From assembly GCF_009646095.1 (NCBI RefSeq), contig NZ_CP045725.1:3348001-3412000 (forward strand): a stretch of 64,000 nucleotides of DNA, read 5' to 3'. The stretch's first letter is position 1, and every line of letters starts with the position of its first letter. The position numbers were made by a program, and so were the translations under genes. Below are positions 8,680 through 17,406 of this stretch, in pieces. The notes below the pieces were generated by a model. It did no database searches, was not told where the DNA came from, and was given only the letters and a program-made list of their open reading frames with translations. Source of the stretch: Raineyella fluvialis. Its GTDB lineage: Bacteria; Actinomycetota; Actinomycetes; Propionibacteriales; Propionibacteriaceae.

Positions 8680-9597
8680 TCACTCGACCTCGAACGTGGT
8701 GTGACCTCCGAGCTTGTGCGCGAGTTCGTCGTCGATGGCGTCGGCGATGTCGCTCATGATCCGGACGGCCTGGTGGAGATGGGCCGGCACGAAGGGATGG
8801 GTGAGCACCGAGAGGCTGGCGAAGACCTTGTCCCGGACGAGGTGGAACTTGACCATCCGGGCGTCGGCATTGAGGTCGTTGAGCACCTCCGCCGCGCGCG
8901 AACGTCCCGCCACGTCATGGACGAGCACCGAGAAAAGGATCAGCTCGCGACCGTCCTGGCTGAGCCGCAGGAACAGCATGGCCGACCCCACCCGCAGCGC
9001 GATGTCACCCTCGTGGTCCCGCAACGGGGCATGACCGAACATGTCGGTCAGCTCCGCCTCGATCATGTCGTTGAGGTGTTGCGTGGTGACCGGGATCGTC
9101 GCGATGACGTCCTCGGCGTCGAACTCGGTGGCCCCGGAGAGCGGCTCGGGCCGCGGCGTCAGCACCTCCGCCAGGTGGTCGGGGGCGAGGAAGACCGGGT
9201 GCTGGACCCCGAAGACGTCACGTAGGGCCCCGACGGCGGCCCCGGCGAGCCGGTCCGACGCCTCCTGGTCGAGCTCGATCCAGAAGTTCGCGGTCGGGCG
9301 CGGCCCCTCGTTCGTCGGCGCCGACCAGCCCAGCCGCTCCATCAGCGCCAGTTGCTCCGAGCCGAGCTGGTAGTCCTCGCCGAGCACCGAGTTGCTGGAG
9401 GCTTCTGCTCGGATCGTCGTACGGTCCAGGGCCGTGAAGGTCACGTACGGGACCTGACTCTCGTCGACGGCCACACACCCGATGGTGAAGTCCGCCGAAT
9501 CGTCGATCACCGAGATGACCTCGGCGAGGCGCAGCTCGAACTCGTCCCACGCCTGCGCGATGCTGCGATCGAGGTCGAAGTCTCCGTACTGGGGCAC
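8680..9597 (-). CDS. YbjN/CesT-like (TY-Chap) protein of unknown function
   Basis: This 305-aa acidic protein has no membrane segment. Its last 130 residues (from about DMIEAELTDMFGH) resemble the YbjN and type III secretion chaperone-like fold seen in many actinobacterial proteins. The phrases FLRLSQDGRELILFSVLV and VKFHLVRDKVFASLSV are characteristic. The N-terminal half looks like a related divergent domain. A peptide-binding chaperone role is suggested only by the fold. It is the first gene of the leftward stress and helicase block, and its stop lies 48 bases before the flavin-binding-like gene. Confidence 0.65.
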   Translation of the reverse strand: MPQYGDFDLDRSIAQAWDEFELRLAEVISVIDDSADFTIGCVAVDESQVPYVTFTALDRTTIRAEASSNSVLGEDYQLGSEQLALMERLGWSAPTNEGPRPTANFWIELDQEASDRLAGAAVGALRDVFGVQHPVFLAPDHLAEVLTPRPEPLSGATEFDAEDVIATIPVTTQHLNDMIEAELTDMFGHAPLRDHEGDIALRVGSAMLFLRLSQDGRELILFSVLVHDVAGRSRAAEVLNDLNADARMVKFHLVRDKVFASLSVLTHPFVPAHLHQAVRIMSDIADAIDDELAHKLGGHTTFEVE

Positions 9598-9628
9598 GGC
9601 CCGAAACTAGCGCACGGAAGGGAGCACG

Positions 9629-10552
9629 TCACGAGAGCAGCGCTGCGATCCCGAAAATGCTCAGCACGGACAGCACTGTGGTCACGAAGATGGCGTCGCG
9701 CACCATGACGACGCCGGTGTCGTAGCGGGTCGCGATCACGAAGACGTTCTGCGCGGTGGGCAACCCCGCCATCACGGTGACGGCGAGCAGGTCCTCGTGG
9801 CCGAGGTGCATGGCGAACCGTCCGAAGGCCCAGGCCACCAAGGGCATGGCGACAAGCTTCAGCCCGGTCTGCCAGGCCAGCATGGGCCCGCCGGCACGAT
9901 CGGGCCGGGGCCCCAGGCACAAGGAGATGCCGAAGGCCATCAGCACGCCAGGCACGGCCATCGCCCCCACCATCGACATGGGTGCGGCCAGCAGCGGAGG
10001 GATCCGCGTGCCCGTCACGGACAGCAGCACACCGACCAGGGTGGCGATGGTCAGCGGGTTGCGGAGGAACCGGCTGACGAACGCCCGGATCGTGAAGCGC
10101 GCCTCCGTCCCCGTACTCAGGTCGAGGAGGGCCAGACCGACCGGCTGCAGGAACAGCAGCTGGGTGAGCATCACCGGTACGGCTCGGGTCGGCGACCCGA
10201 GGACGTAGGTGGCGATCGGCAGACCCAGGTTGCCGGCGTTGACGTAGGCCGAGGCGAATGACCCCGCGACGGTCTCCCCCAGCGGCATTCTCCAGATCAG
10301 GCGGGCCGAGGCGACCCACAGCAGGACCGTGGCGCCGATCGAGACGAGGGAGGCGACGAGATCGACCGACAGCACGGCCCCGACATCCTGTCCGGCCATC
10401 AGGGTCACGAAGAGGACGGGCATGGCGACGTAGAAGGAGAGCGTCCCCAGCAGATTCTGGGCCTGCTCGGTGAAGACGCCGAGCTGAGCCATCAGGTAAC
10501 CGACGCCGACCACCACACCGATGACGAAGAAACCCGACAGCACTCCCTGCAC
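9629..10552 (-). CDS. AEC family transporter (auxin efflux carrier-like permease)
   Basis: This integral membrane protein of about 307 aa has roughly ten hydrophobic segments and the AEC hallmarks: a conserved asparagine in SAYVNAGNLGLPIA and the C-terminal MAGLPTAQNVFVIATRY. Family members move malate or other organic acids; the substrate here is unknown. The start is taken as GTG 10552 because a -10 hexamer TACAGT (10559-10564) ends six bases before it, the leaderless spacing seen repeatedly in this window. GTG 10558 is the alternative. It is divergent from the membrane-anchored gene at 10681. Confidence 0.85.
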   Translation of the reverse strand: MQGVLSGFFVIGVVVGVGYLMAQLGVFTEQAQNLLGTLSFYVAMPVLFVTLMAGQDVGAVLSVDLVASLVSIGATVLLWVASARLIWRMPLGETVAGSFASAYVNAGNLGLPIATYVLGSPTRAVPVMLTQLLFLQPVGLALLDLSTGTEARFTIRAFVSRFLRNPLTIATLVGVLLSVTGTRIPPLLAAPMSMVGAMAVPGVLMAFGISLCLGPRPDRAGGPMLAWQTGLKLVAMPLVAWAFGRFAMHLGHEDLLAVTVMAGLPTAQNVFVIATRYDTGVVMVRDAIFVTTVLSVLSIFGIAALLS

Positions 10553-10558
10553 GGGCAC

Positions 10559-10674
10559 ACTGTAGGCCCGTGTGGTCGCTCGCCGGCCGACGACCGCACG
10601 GTTGTGAGTGGCAGGGCTGCGGAGGGCACGGCACCGGTGCACGGGCGGGTAGGCCCGAGCGCGCCTGAGATACT
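10559..10674. promoter_or_regulatory. Divergent promoter region with two leaderless-type -10 elements
   Basis: Leftward: TACAGT at 10559-10564, six bases before GTG 10552. Rightward: GATACT at 10669-10674, six bases before ATG 10681. Neither gene has a good Shine-Dalgarno sequence, so both are predicted to be leaderless. No clear -35 elements or operators were identified between them. Confidence 0.5.
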
Positions 10675-10680
10675 GGCGCC

Positions 10681-11982
10681 ATGACCGCTCCCCCGCAGCC
10701 GTCGTCGCCGCGCCCCGGAGCCGCGGGCCTGCCCCCCGCCGCCCCGTTCGGCGCCGACCCGATCGAGCACCCCCCGGCCCAGGGGGGCCCACCCACACCG
10801 CCGATGACGCCCCTCGCCGAGCACACCACCGCGGTGCTGCCGAGCGTCCCCGCGGCGCCGGGTGAGGACGAGTTGCCAGCCACGCCTCCCCCCTCGCCCA
10901 GGGGTACCCAGGTCCCGGGGCGGGGCCCCGTCGCCGCCCCCATCCCCACCACGAACGCCCCCCGTCGCGCGAGACCCCCGCGTCGCGGACGACGATTGCC
11001 GAAGGTGGTGGTCGGCACGGTGCTGGCGCTGGTGCTGCTCGCCGGCGCGCTCCTCACCTGGCGCTCCGCCGTCGGTCGGGAGTACGACACGAGGCTGACG
11101 ACGGATCGCGCCGCCGCCCGCCAGGTCGCCGAGGCCTACCTGGGCGCCCTGCGCGATGCGAATGCCGCAGCGGCCCTGGACACCGCCGCGACGCGACCGC
11201 GCAACGCCTCGTTGCTGACTGACGACACCCTGCGTGGGTCGCAGGCGAGCGGCGGTGTCACCGGCATCCGGGTAGGCGAGGCAACAGTGGCCCATGACGC
11301 CACGACGAGGGTCGTCGGCGACACCGGGACGGTCCAGGCGCACTATCTGATCGGCGGAAAGCCGGTCGACGTCCAGCTCCCGGTCACCCGGGTGGGATCG
11401 CGATGGAAGATGTCGGCGGTCACCGCCCGGGTGGACCTGGGCGGACCGCCCACCCGCAGCGTCGACGGGAAGGTGCCTGAGGCGTCGACGGTCGACCTGT
11501 TCCCCGGCACCTATCGCATCGCCACGACGTCGACGTACGTCACCCTCGCCCAGCCTGACCTGGTGGTGACCGCCCCCGATCCGGTCGGGGACACGGCGAA
11601 GCACTGGTCCGGCGGGTCGCCGAGCCTGTCGGCCGACGCCAAGGACAGGATCCTCCGGGCAGCACAGGCATCGTTGTCGGCGTGCCTGGGCCAGAAGTCG
11701 CTCAATCCCGCCGGCTGCCCGATCGCCATCACCACCGGCCCGGCCATCAGCGTGAACGAGGCGACTATCGCCTACACCCTGCTGGACGATCCCTGGCAGG
11801 GCGTCGAGGTGGCGTACGAGGACAGCACCGGAGGCGCCACCGGCCGCGTGCCGCTGCACTACCGCCTGGACGCGGCGGCCACCAACGGATCCGTGGAGGG
11901 GGTCGTCCGCCAGGACTACCGCTACGACGCGACCTTCGTCGCCGATCTCACCGGCACCGATCCCGCCATCAGCTGGAAGTGA
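10681..11982 (+). CDS. Membrane-anchored extracytoplasmic protein of unknown function
   Basis: I do not recognise this 433-aa protein. Residues 1-105 are a proline-rich, disordered cytoplasmic region ending in a basic stretch (RRARPPRRGRR). One transmembrane segment follows (VVVGTVLALVLLAGALLTW, about 109-127). The remaining 300 residues would lie outside. The segment just after the membrane (ARQVAEAYLGALRDANAAAAL) looks like the first helix of an NTF2-like fold, as in DUF4878-type proteins, but this is only a suggestion. Two cysteines near SACLGQKSLNPAGCP may form a disulfide. The 3' end overlaps the convergent SulP gene by 14 bases. Confidence 0.6.
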   Translation: MTAPPQPSSPRPGAAGLPPAAPFGADPIEHPPAQGGPPTPPMTPLAEHTTAVLPSVPAAPGEDELPATPPPSPRGTQVPGRGPVAAPIPTTNAPRRARPPRRGRRLPKVVVGTVLALVLLAGALLTWRSAVGREYDTRLTTDRAAARQVAEAYLGALRDANAAAALDTAATRPRNASLLTDDTLRGSQASGGVTGIRVGEATVAHDATTRVVGDTGTVQAHYLIGGKPVDVQLPVTRVGSRWKMSAVTARVDLGGPPTRSVDGKVPEASTVDLFPGTYRIATTSTYVTLAQPDLVVTAPDPVGDTAKHWSGGSPSLSADAKDRILRAAQASLSACLGQKSLNPAGCPIAITTGPAISVNEATIAYTLLDDPWQGVEVAYEDSTGGATGRVPLHYRLDAAATNGSVEGVVRQDYRYDATFVADLTGTDPAISWK

Positions 11983-13882
11983 CGTCGGGCCCGCTGACGT
12001 CGCCCGCACGATGACGCCGACGCCTGCGGCGCCGACCCGGCTGGCCGGCCGCCGACCCGCCGTCGGGCTCGTCCGCGTGGCTTTCGGCGTTGTGGCTTTC
12101 GGCGTCGTGGCTTTCGGCGTCGGCCGGCTCATCGGCCGGGTGCCCGGCGGCCCATTCCTCGAAGGCAGAGATCGCCGTCGGGAGGGTGGGGAACACGTAG
12201 TCGCGGCCCACGGCGTCGATGATGCCGGCACGTTCCAGCTGCGCCAGGGCCTCCTCGTTGAGACGAGCGATGGCGAACCGGATGCCGTGCTCGTCCAGCA
12301 TCCTGCGCAGTTGTTCCATCTCGTCGCCGGCGGTGAGGTCGACCTCACCGTTGGCCTCCGCATTGAGCAGGAACCAGCGGGTCGGCGTCTCGGCCGACAG
12401 GGCCGCCTGTAGAGCCCGGCGGCGGAAGTCCACGGAGTTGGCGAAGAACAGCGGAGCGTCGTACCGATAGACGACCAGCCCGGGAACCGGCTGGGCGGCC
12501 GGGGTGTCAGCCGTGTCGTACATGCCCGGCGTTCCCGGCACCCGCCCGAGGACGGCCTCGGCGGGGGCCGTGAGCCGTCGGAGCAGGTCGATGATGGACA
12601 ACCCGACCGCGATGGCGATGCCGATCAGCACGTCGAACGCCAGCACCCCGGCCGTGGTGAGGACGGCCAGGACGAGCTCGCTGCGGCGGAAGCGGGACAC
12701 GCGTCGCCATTCGCGCAGGTCGATCAACTTCAGGGCGGCGAAGATCACGACCGCACCGAGCGCCGCGGACGGGAACGAGGCGATGACCGGCCCGAGGAAG
12801 AACAGGGTGGCCAGGACACAGGCGAGGGAGACGAGTGAGGCGACCTGCGTCCGGCCACCCATCGCCGCTCCCAGCGCGGTGCGGCTCCCGCTGCTGCTGA
12901 CCGGGAAGCCGCCCGAGAGGCCGGCCGCGATGTTGGCGGCCCCGAGGGCGAGGAACTCCTGGTCGGAATCGATCTCCGCCCCCTGGCGAACGGCGAAGGA
13001 CCGACCCGTGAGGACGTTGTCGGTGTACCCGACCAGGGCGACGCCGACGGCGACGGGGACCATCTCGCGCCACGGGATGCCTGACAAGTCGGGTGGTCCG
13101 AACGGCGGCAGTCCTGCGGGAACGGCACCGACGACCCGGATACCGACGGCGGTGAGGTCCCAGCCGGCCACGATGCCGGCCGAGGCGACCATCGCGAGCA
13201 GGGGCCCAGGCCAGCGCGGCAGGAAGCGGTCGAGCAGAAGGAGCGCCGCCAGGACCGCCAGGGCCAGGACTGCGGTCTGCCAGTGCAACTGGCCGGCGTT
13301 CTGGAGGAGGCTACGGACCTCGAGGTAGGTGCTGCGACCATCGGTCGCGATCCGCGACACCTTGCCCAACTGGCTGAGGATCATCAGGGCGGCGATGCCG
13401 CTCATGTAGCCGAGCAACACCGGGGTGGAGAAGAACTCCGACAGGAAGCCCAGGCCGGTCGCCCATCCCACGAAGCAGATCAGCGCCACCGTGAGGGCGA
13501 GGACCGCGGCCAGGGTGGCACGCTGGCCGGGACCCGCGTCGGGAGCCAGGGTGGCGATGGCCGTCGCCGTCATCAGCGCCGTGGTCGACTCGGGCCCGAC
13601 GGAGAGCTGACGGGAACTCCCCAGCACGGCATAGAGCAGCAGTGGCCCGACGATCGCCCACAGTCCCGTCACGGCCGGCAGACCGGCAACCCCCGCGTAC
13701 GCCATCACCTGGGGGACGAGATACGCCGCGACGGTGACACCGGCGAGCAGGTCACCCCGAAGCCAGCGCCGTTGGTAGTGGCGCAGGACCCGGAGGCCGG
13801 GAAGCACACGGGAGCCTTCGAGGCGACCGCGTTCCGCCCCGGGGGCCGGCTGCGCCGGCCGTGACCCCGCACCGGCTGTCAT
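11969..13882 (-). CDS. SulP family anion transporter with C-terminal STAS domain
   Basis: A 637-aa protein of the SulP (SLC26) family of sulfate, bicarbonate or other anion transporters. The N-terminal motif AYLVPQVMAYAGVAGLP, the conserved LSVGPESTTALMTA and GGFPVSSSGSRTA mark the membrane domain of 10-14 helices. A STAS domain follows from about residue 450 (VVYRYDAPLFFANSVDF). The tail holds three DAESH-like repeats and a basic run of arginines. ATG 13882 (MTAGAGSRP) is preferred to 13936, having a G-rich stretch upstream. The substrate is not predictable. It lies downstream of ku in the same direction. Confidence 0.88.
   Translation of the reverse strand: MTAGAGSRPAQPAPGAERGRLEGSRVLPGLRVLRHYQRRWLRGDLLAGVTVAAYLVPQVMAYAGVAGLPAVTGLWAIVGPLLLYAVLGSSRQLSVGPESTTALMTATAIATLAPDAGPGQRATLAAVLALTVALICFVGWATGLGFLSEFFSTPVLLGYMSGIAALMILSQLGKVSRIATDGRSTYLEVRSLLQNAGQLHWQTAVLALAVLAALLLLDRFLPRWPGPLLAMVASAGIVAGWDLTAVGIRVVGAVPAGLPPFGPPDLSGIPWREMVPVAVGVALVGYTDNVLTGRSFAVRQGAEIDSDQEFLALGAANIAAGLSGGFPVSSSGSRTALGAAMGGRTQVASLVSLACVLATLFFLGPVIASFPSAALGAVVIFAALKLIDLREWRRVSRFRRSELVLAVLTTAGVLAFDVLIGIAIAVGLSIIDLLRRLTAPAEAVLGRVPGTPGMYDTADTPAAQPVPGLVVYRYDAPLFFANSVDFRRRALQAALSAETPTRWFLLNAEANGEVDLTAGDEMEQLRRMLDEHGIRFAIARLNEEALAQLERAGIIDAVGRDYVFPTLPTAISAFEEWAAGHPADEPADAESHDAESHNAESHADEPDGGSAAGQPGRRRRRRRHRAGDVSGPDVTSS
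12077..12121. repeat. Three 15-bp tandem repeats in the SulP C-terminal tail
   Basis: Units at 12077-12091, 12092-12106 and 12107-12121 differ at one base and encode a five-residue Glu/Asp-Ser-His-rich repeat on the minus strand. The length keeps the frame. Confidence 0.88.
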
Positions 13883-13963
13883 CCCCCCATCGTAGGGATG
13901 CTTCCGCCGACCTCGCCGGGAATCAGCGAGGGACAATTGGGAGGGCGGGGACCTGGACGGGGG

Positions 13964-14946
13964 TCAGACAGCCTTCCGCCGGGACTTGCCGCCTGAGGTG
14001 CGCGTGGCCGCCTCGTCACCAGCCGCCTCGTCACCGGCCGCCTCGTCAGCGGCCTCAACCTCGTCACCACGCCCCGCACCCGACTTCTTGTCATGCGCTG
14101 CGCGCTTCTTGCCGACCGCTGGCCCCTTGTGCTCGGTGTCCGCCTCTGTGTCCGTGTCGGCCGAACCGCCGCGCTTGCGTTCGAGGGAGGCCTGCAGGGC
14201 GGCCATCAGGTCGATGACTTCGCCGCCCTCGACCGCGGGTGCCGGGGTGGGTTCGGCGACGATTACGCCCTCATCCGCCGCAAGCCGGGCCTCAACGAGC
14301 TCCTTGAGCTGCACCTGGTAGTCGTCGACGTACGCCGAGGGGTCGAAATCCTCGGACAGTTGCGCCACGAGCATGTTGGCCATCGACTGCTCCGCCTCCG
14401 TCACCGACGCGTCGGGGACCTTGCCCGCGAAGTCAGGCTCCCGGACCTCGTCGGCCCACAACAACGACTGCAGGACCATGAGATCGCCGCGCACCCGCAG
14501 CACTCCGAGTCGGGTCCGCTGGCGCAGGGCGTACTTGACCACGGCCGTCCGTGCGGTCTGCTCGAGAGTCGACCGCAACAGGAGGTAGGGCTTGGCCGCC
14601 CGGGAGCCGGGCTCCAGGTAATAGGCGGAGCCGAGGGTCAGGGGGTCGATCTGTTCGCTCGGCACGAACTGCAGCACCTGGATCTCATGGGCCGCCTCGG
14701 CCGGCAGATTCTCCAACTCCTGCTCCGTGAGCACCACGCGCCTGCCGTCGGCTTCGTACGCCTTGTCGATGTGCTCGTACGCCACGACCTCACCGCAGAC
14801 CTCGCAGCGCCGCTGGTAGCGGATCCGCCCCCATCGGCGTCATGGACCTGGTGCAAGGGCACGTCATGGGAGGACGCGGCGGCGTAGAGCTTCACCGGCA
14901 CGTTGACGAGTCCGAACGCGATGGCGCCGGCCCACATCGACCTCAT
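13964..14946 (-). CDS. ku: Ku protein, non-homologous end joining (one-base frameshift in assembly)
   Basis: Bacterial Ku binds double-strand ends as a homodimer and recruits LigD. The N-terminus MRSMWAGAIAFGLVNVPVK and the phrase HQVHDADGG are in one frame; RYQRRCEVCGEVVAYEHID and the rest are in the next. They join at the C run 14828-14832, where one further C gives DGGRIRYQ. The restored protein is 327 aa. The basic C-terminal tail after about residue 260 (KKRAAHDKKSGAGRG and SGGKSRRKAV) is typical of actinobacterial Ku and contains GDEAA repeats. The divergent neighbour is ligD. The break is very probably a sequencing error. Confidence 0.9.
14007..14051. repeat. Three 15-bp tandem repeats in the Ku C-terminal tail
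   Basis: Units of gccgcctcgtcacca type at 14007-14021, 14022-14036 and 14037-14051 differ by one or two bases each. They encode Gly-Asp-Glu-Ala-Ala repeats on the minus strand, interrupting the basic tail. Confidence 0.85.
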
Positions 14947-15067
14947 GTCTCCATTGAACCCGACAGAACAGGTAAGGGGAACCTAAAGTGAAGACAGACC
15001 GGTCGCGATCCCCTCGCATACCGGCCGCCGACGGCCGAAACGGCCACAGTCCGGGCGCGGAGGTGAG

Positions 15068-16960
15068 ATGGAGGGCAAGCCGCGAACGATCCACGTCGAG
15101 GGCCGCGCGATCAGGTTGACCAATCCGGACAAGATCCTCTACCCGTCCACGGGGACCCGGAAGGGCGACGTTCTCGAGTACTACCTGGCCGTCGCGGAAC
15201 GCCTCGTCGGCTGGGCCCGCGACCGCCCGGCGACCCGCAAGCGTTGGGTGCATGGCGTCGGGACCGCCGAGGCCCCCGGACAGGCCTTCTTCACCAAGCA
15301 ACTGGAGCGGGGGGCACCGGCATGGGTGGCCCGCCAGGACATCCCGCACACGGAGCGCGTCATCACCTATCCCCTCGTCAACGACGCCGCGACCCTCGCC
15401 TGGCTGACCCAGGTGGACACCCTGGAGATCCACGTCCCACAGTGGCGGTTCACCGCCTCGGGCGAGCAGGGACCGCCCGACCGACTCGTCCTCGACCTCG
15501 ATCCGGGGCCCGGCACCGGACTGAGGGAGTGTGTCCGCGTGGCTCGCGAGGCACGCGACATCCTCGCCGGCATGGGACTCGGTGCGACGCCGGTCACGTC
15601 CGGCTCGAAGGGGATCCACCTGTACGCGCAGCTGACCGGCACCGAATCGTCCGAGCAGGTCAGCGCTGTCGCGCGAGCGCTCGCCGAGGCCCTGCGACAC
15701 GAACTGCCGACCCTCGTCGTGTCGGAGATGCGCAAGTCCCTGCGGGTCGACCGTGTCCTTCTGGACTGGTCGCAGAACAACGCCCGGAAGACCACCATCT
15801 GCCCGTGGTCCCTGCGTGGCCGGCTCACCCCGACAGTGGCGGCTCCTCGGGACTGGGACGAGCTGGATGACCCTCAGTTGGCGCAGCTGTCCCTGCATGA
15901 CGTGCTGGACCGCCTCGACCAGTCGATCGGGAACGGCTCGGGCCCCGTCGAGGGGACCGGCGGTCGGGATCTCCCGCCGCCAGCTGACCGAGCCGACCAT
16001 GCCACCCTGCGATCGCCGGAACGCTCCTACTCCCCCATGCTGGCCACGCCCGGGACCCTGGCGTCGATGTCGGGTGCCGGATGGGCGTACGAGATGAAGT
16101 GGGACGGCATCCGGGTCATCGCACGAGTGAGGGACCACACCGTACGACTCACGAGCAGAGGCGGCCGCGACGTGACCGCGACCTATCCCGAGCTGGCGCA
16201 GATCGCGGCGCGGGCCGGTGTGGACATGGTGCTGGACGGTGAGGTGGTGGCCATCGGCTCGGGCCGGCCCGACTTCGCGCTGCTGCAGCGGCGGATGAAT
16301 CTGACCGGGGCAGGAGACATCCGCCGGCTCAGCGTCGAGGTCCCCGTGACGTTCATGGCGTTCGACCTGCTCGAGGCCGAGGGGCAGGACCTCACCGGTC
16401 AGACGTACGACGAGCGGCGGGCACTCCTCGAAGACCTGGTGCCCTCGGGGGGCGTTGTCCAGGTGCCGCTGGCGCACCATGGCTCAGCGGCCGAGGCGAT
16501 GGAGATCTCGGCCGAGCTCGGGCTGGAGGGTGTCGTCGCCAAGCGGCGAACGTCCCGCTATCACCCCGGCGTACGCTCCTCGTCCTGGCTGAAGGTCAAG
16601 CACCACCGAAGCCAGGAGGTGGTGGTGGTCGGGTGGCGGCCACTGACGGGCGGTGTCGACGTGGGGTCGGTCCTCATGGCGGTGCCGGACCCCTCCGGGG
16701 CCCTGGTCTTCGCCGGGCGGGTGGGGTCCGGGTTCAGTGACCGGGCGCGGGCCGAGGCCCGGGAGCTGCTCCTCCCGCTCGCGGTGCCGACACCACAGCT
16801 GGATGTCCCGTCCGCGGAGGTTGCCGGGACCCACTGGGTGGACCCGCGGCTGGTGGCGGAGGTGCGTTATGGCGAGGTCACGCCCGAGGGGAGACTGCGG
16901 CATCCGGTCTGGCGGGGCTGGCGGCCGGACCGGATGCCGCAGGACGTGCGGTGGGAATGA
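15068..16960 (+). CDS. ligD: ATP-dependent DNA ligase LigD with N-terminal polymerase domain
   Basis: A 630-aa NHEJ repair enzyme with two domains. The polymerase/primase domain (about 1-300) has the catalytic acidic motif DLDPGPG and TSGSKGIHLYAQL. The ATP-dependent ligase domain (about 320-630) has the adenylated lysine in YEMKWDGIR, DGEVVAI, EGVVAKR and SWLKVKH. No phosphoesterase (nuclease) domain is present, so it is shorter than the mycobacterial 759-residue enzyme. Start ATG 15068 follows GGAGGTGAG. With the divergent ku it makes a minimal two-gene end-joining system. Confidence 0.93.
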   Translation: MEGKPRTIHVEGRAIRLTNPDKILYPSTGTRKGDVLEYYLAVAERLVGWARDRPATRKRWVHGVGTAEAPGQAFFTKQLERGAPAWVARQDIPHTERVITYPLVNDAATLAWLTQVDTLEIHVPQWRFTASGEQGPPDRLVLDLDPGPGTGLRECVRVAREARDILAGMGLGATPVTSGSKGIHLYAQLTGTESSEQVSAVARALAEALRHELPTLVVSEMRKSLRVDRVLLDWSQNNARKTTICPWSLRGRLTPTVAAPRDWDELDDPQLAQLSLHDVLDRLDQSIGNGSGPVEGTGGRDLPPPADRADHATLRSPERSYSPMLATPGTLASMSGAGWAYEMKWDGIRVIARVRDHTVRLTSRGGRDVTATYPELAQIAARAGVDMVLDGEVVAIGSGRPDFALLQRRMNLTGAGDIRRLSVEVPVTFMAFDLLEAEGQDLTGQTYDERRALLEDLVPSGGVVQVPLAHHGSAAEAMEISAELGLEGVVAKRRTSRYHPGVRSSSWLKVKHHRSQEVVVVGWRPLTGGVDVGSVLMAVPDPSGALVFAGRVGSGFSDRARAEARELLLPLAVPTPQLDVPSAEVAGTHWVDPRLVAEVRYGEVTPEGRLRHPVWRGWRPDRMPQDVRWE

Positions 16961-16964
16961 CGGC

Positions 16965-17207
16965 TCAGTGGACGGCGTCGGGCTCGACATCCGACGACGG
17001 CTGTGTGGTCTTCGGAGCTGTGCTCAGGTGCAGCGCCAGGTAGAGCGGGCAGGTGGAGATCGAAGCGGTCCCGATCAGCAGAAGGCCGACGATGACCGCG
17101 ACGATGCCGAGGACGGACGTGAAGCCGAGGATGTAGGCCAGGACGATGAGGATCGGGCCCAGGATGAAACGGATGAGACGGTCGGTGCTACCGATGTTCT
17201 TGATCAC
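16965..17207 (-). CDS. Small DUF2892 membrane protein
   Basis: An 80-aa protein with two hydrophobic segments (about 12-27 and 34-52) and the DUF2892 signature: the N-terminal KNIGSTDRLIRFILG and ISTCPLYLALHLST. DUF2892 domains also occur at the C-terminus of YgaP-type rhodaneses, and stand-alone copies are often in persulfide or copper regulons. Start GTG 17207 has GAGGAG upstream. A palindrome matching CsoR/CstR operators lies just upstream, supporting a sulfur- or metal-responsive role. It ends four bases from the convergent ligD. Confidence 0.8.
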   Translation of the reverse strand: MIKNIGSTDRLIRFILGPILIVLAYILGFTSVLGIVAVIVGLLLIGTASISTCPLYLALHLSTAPKTTQPSSDVEPDAVH

Positions 17208-17224
17208 GAAGTTCTCCTCAGATA

Positions 17225-17242
17225 AATACCCCAGGGGGTATT
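17225..17242. promoter_or_regulatory. CsoR/CstR-type operator palindrome
   Basis: AATACCCC at 17225-17232 and GGGGTATT at 17235-17242 form a perfect 8-2-8 palindrome, 17 bases upstream of the DUF2892 start. This resembles published operators for CsoR-family repressors (copper or persulfide sensors). No csoR gene is in the window, so the regulator would act in trans. Confidence 0.6.
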
Positions 17243-17323
17243 AGCGTACGTCCAGCGTACTACGTCCTCCGTGGGCCGGTCACCCCTCGGTGGCACGAGT
17301 GCCACCCGTCGGCGACGACAGGA

Positions 17324-17366
17324 AGGACGGGGGTGGCGCGCCCGTGCGGCGCACCACCCCCGTCCT
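17324..17366 (-). terminator. Terminator of the nrdR-nrdJ operon
   Basis: A 13-bp perfect stem (17324-17336 with 17354-17366) lies 41 bases beyond the nrdJ stop on the minus strand. Confidence 0.7.
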
Positions 17367-17406
17367 CGTTCGGCCGCTGTGATGCGTCACGGCGACCGGT
17401 CGGTCA

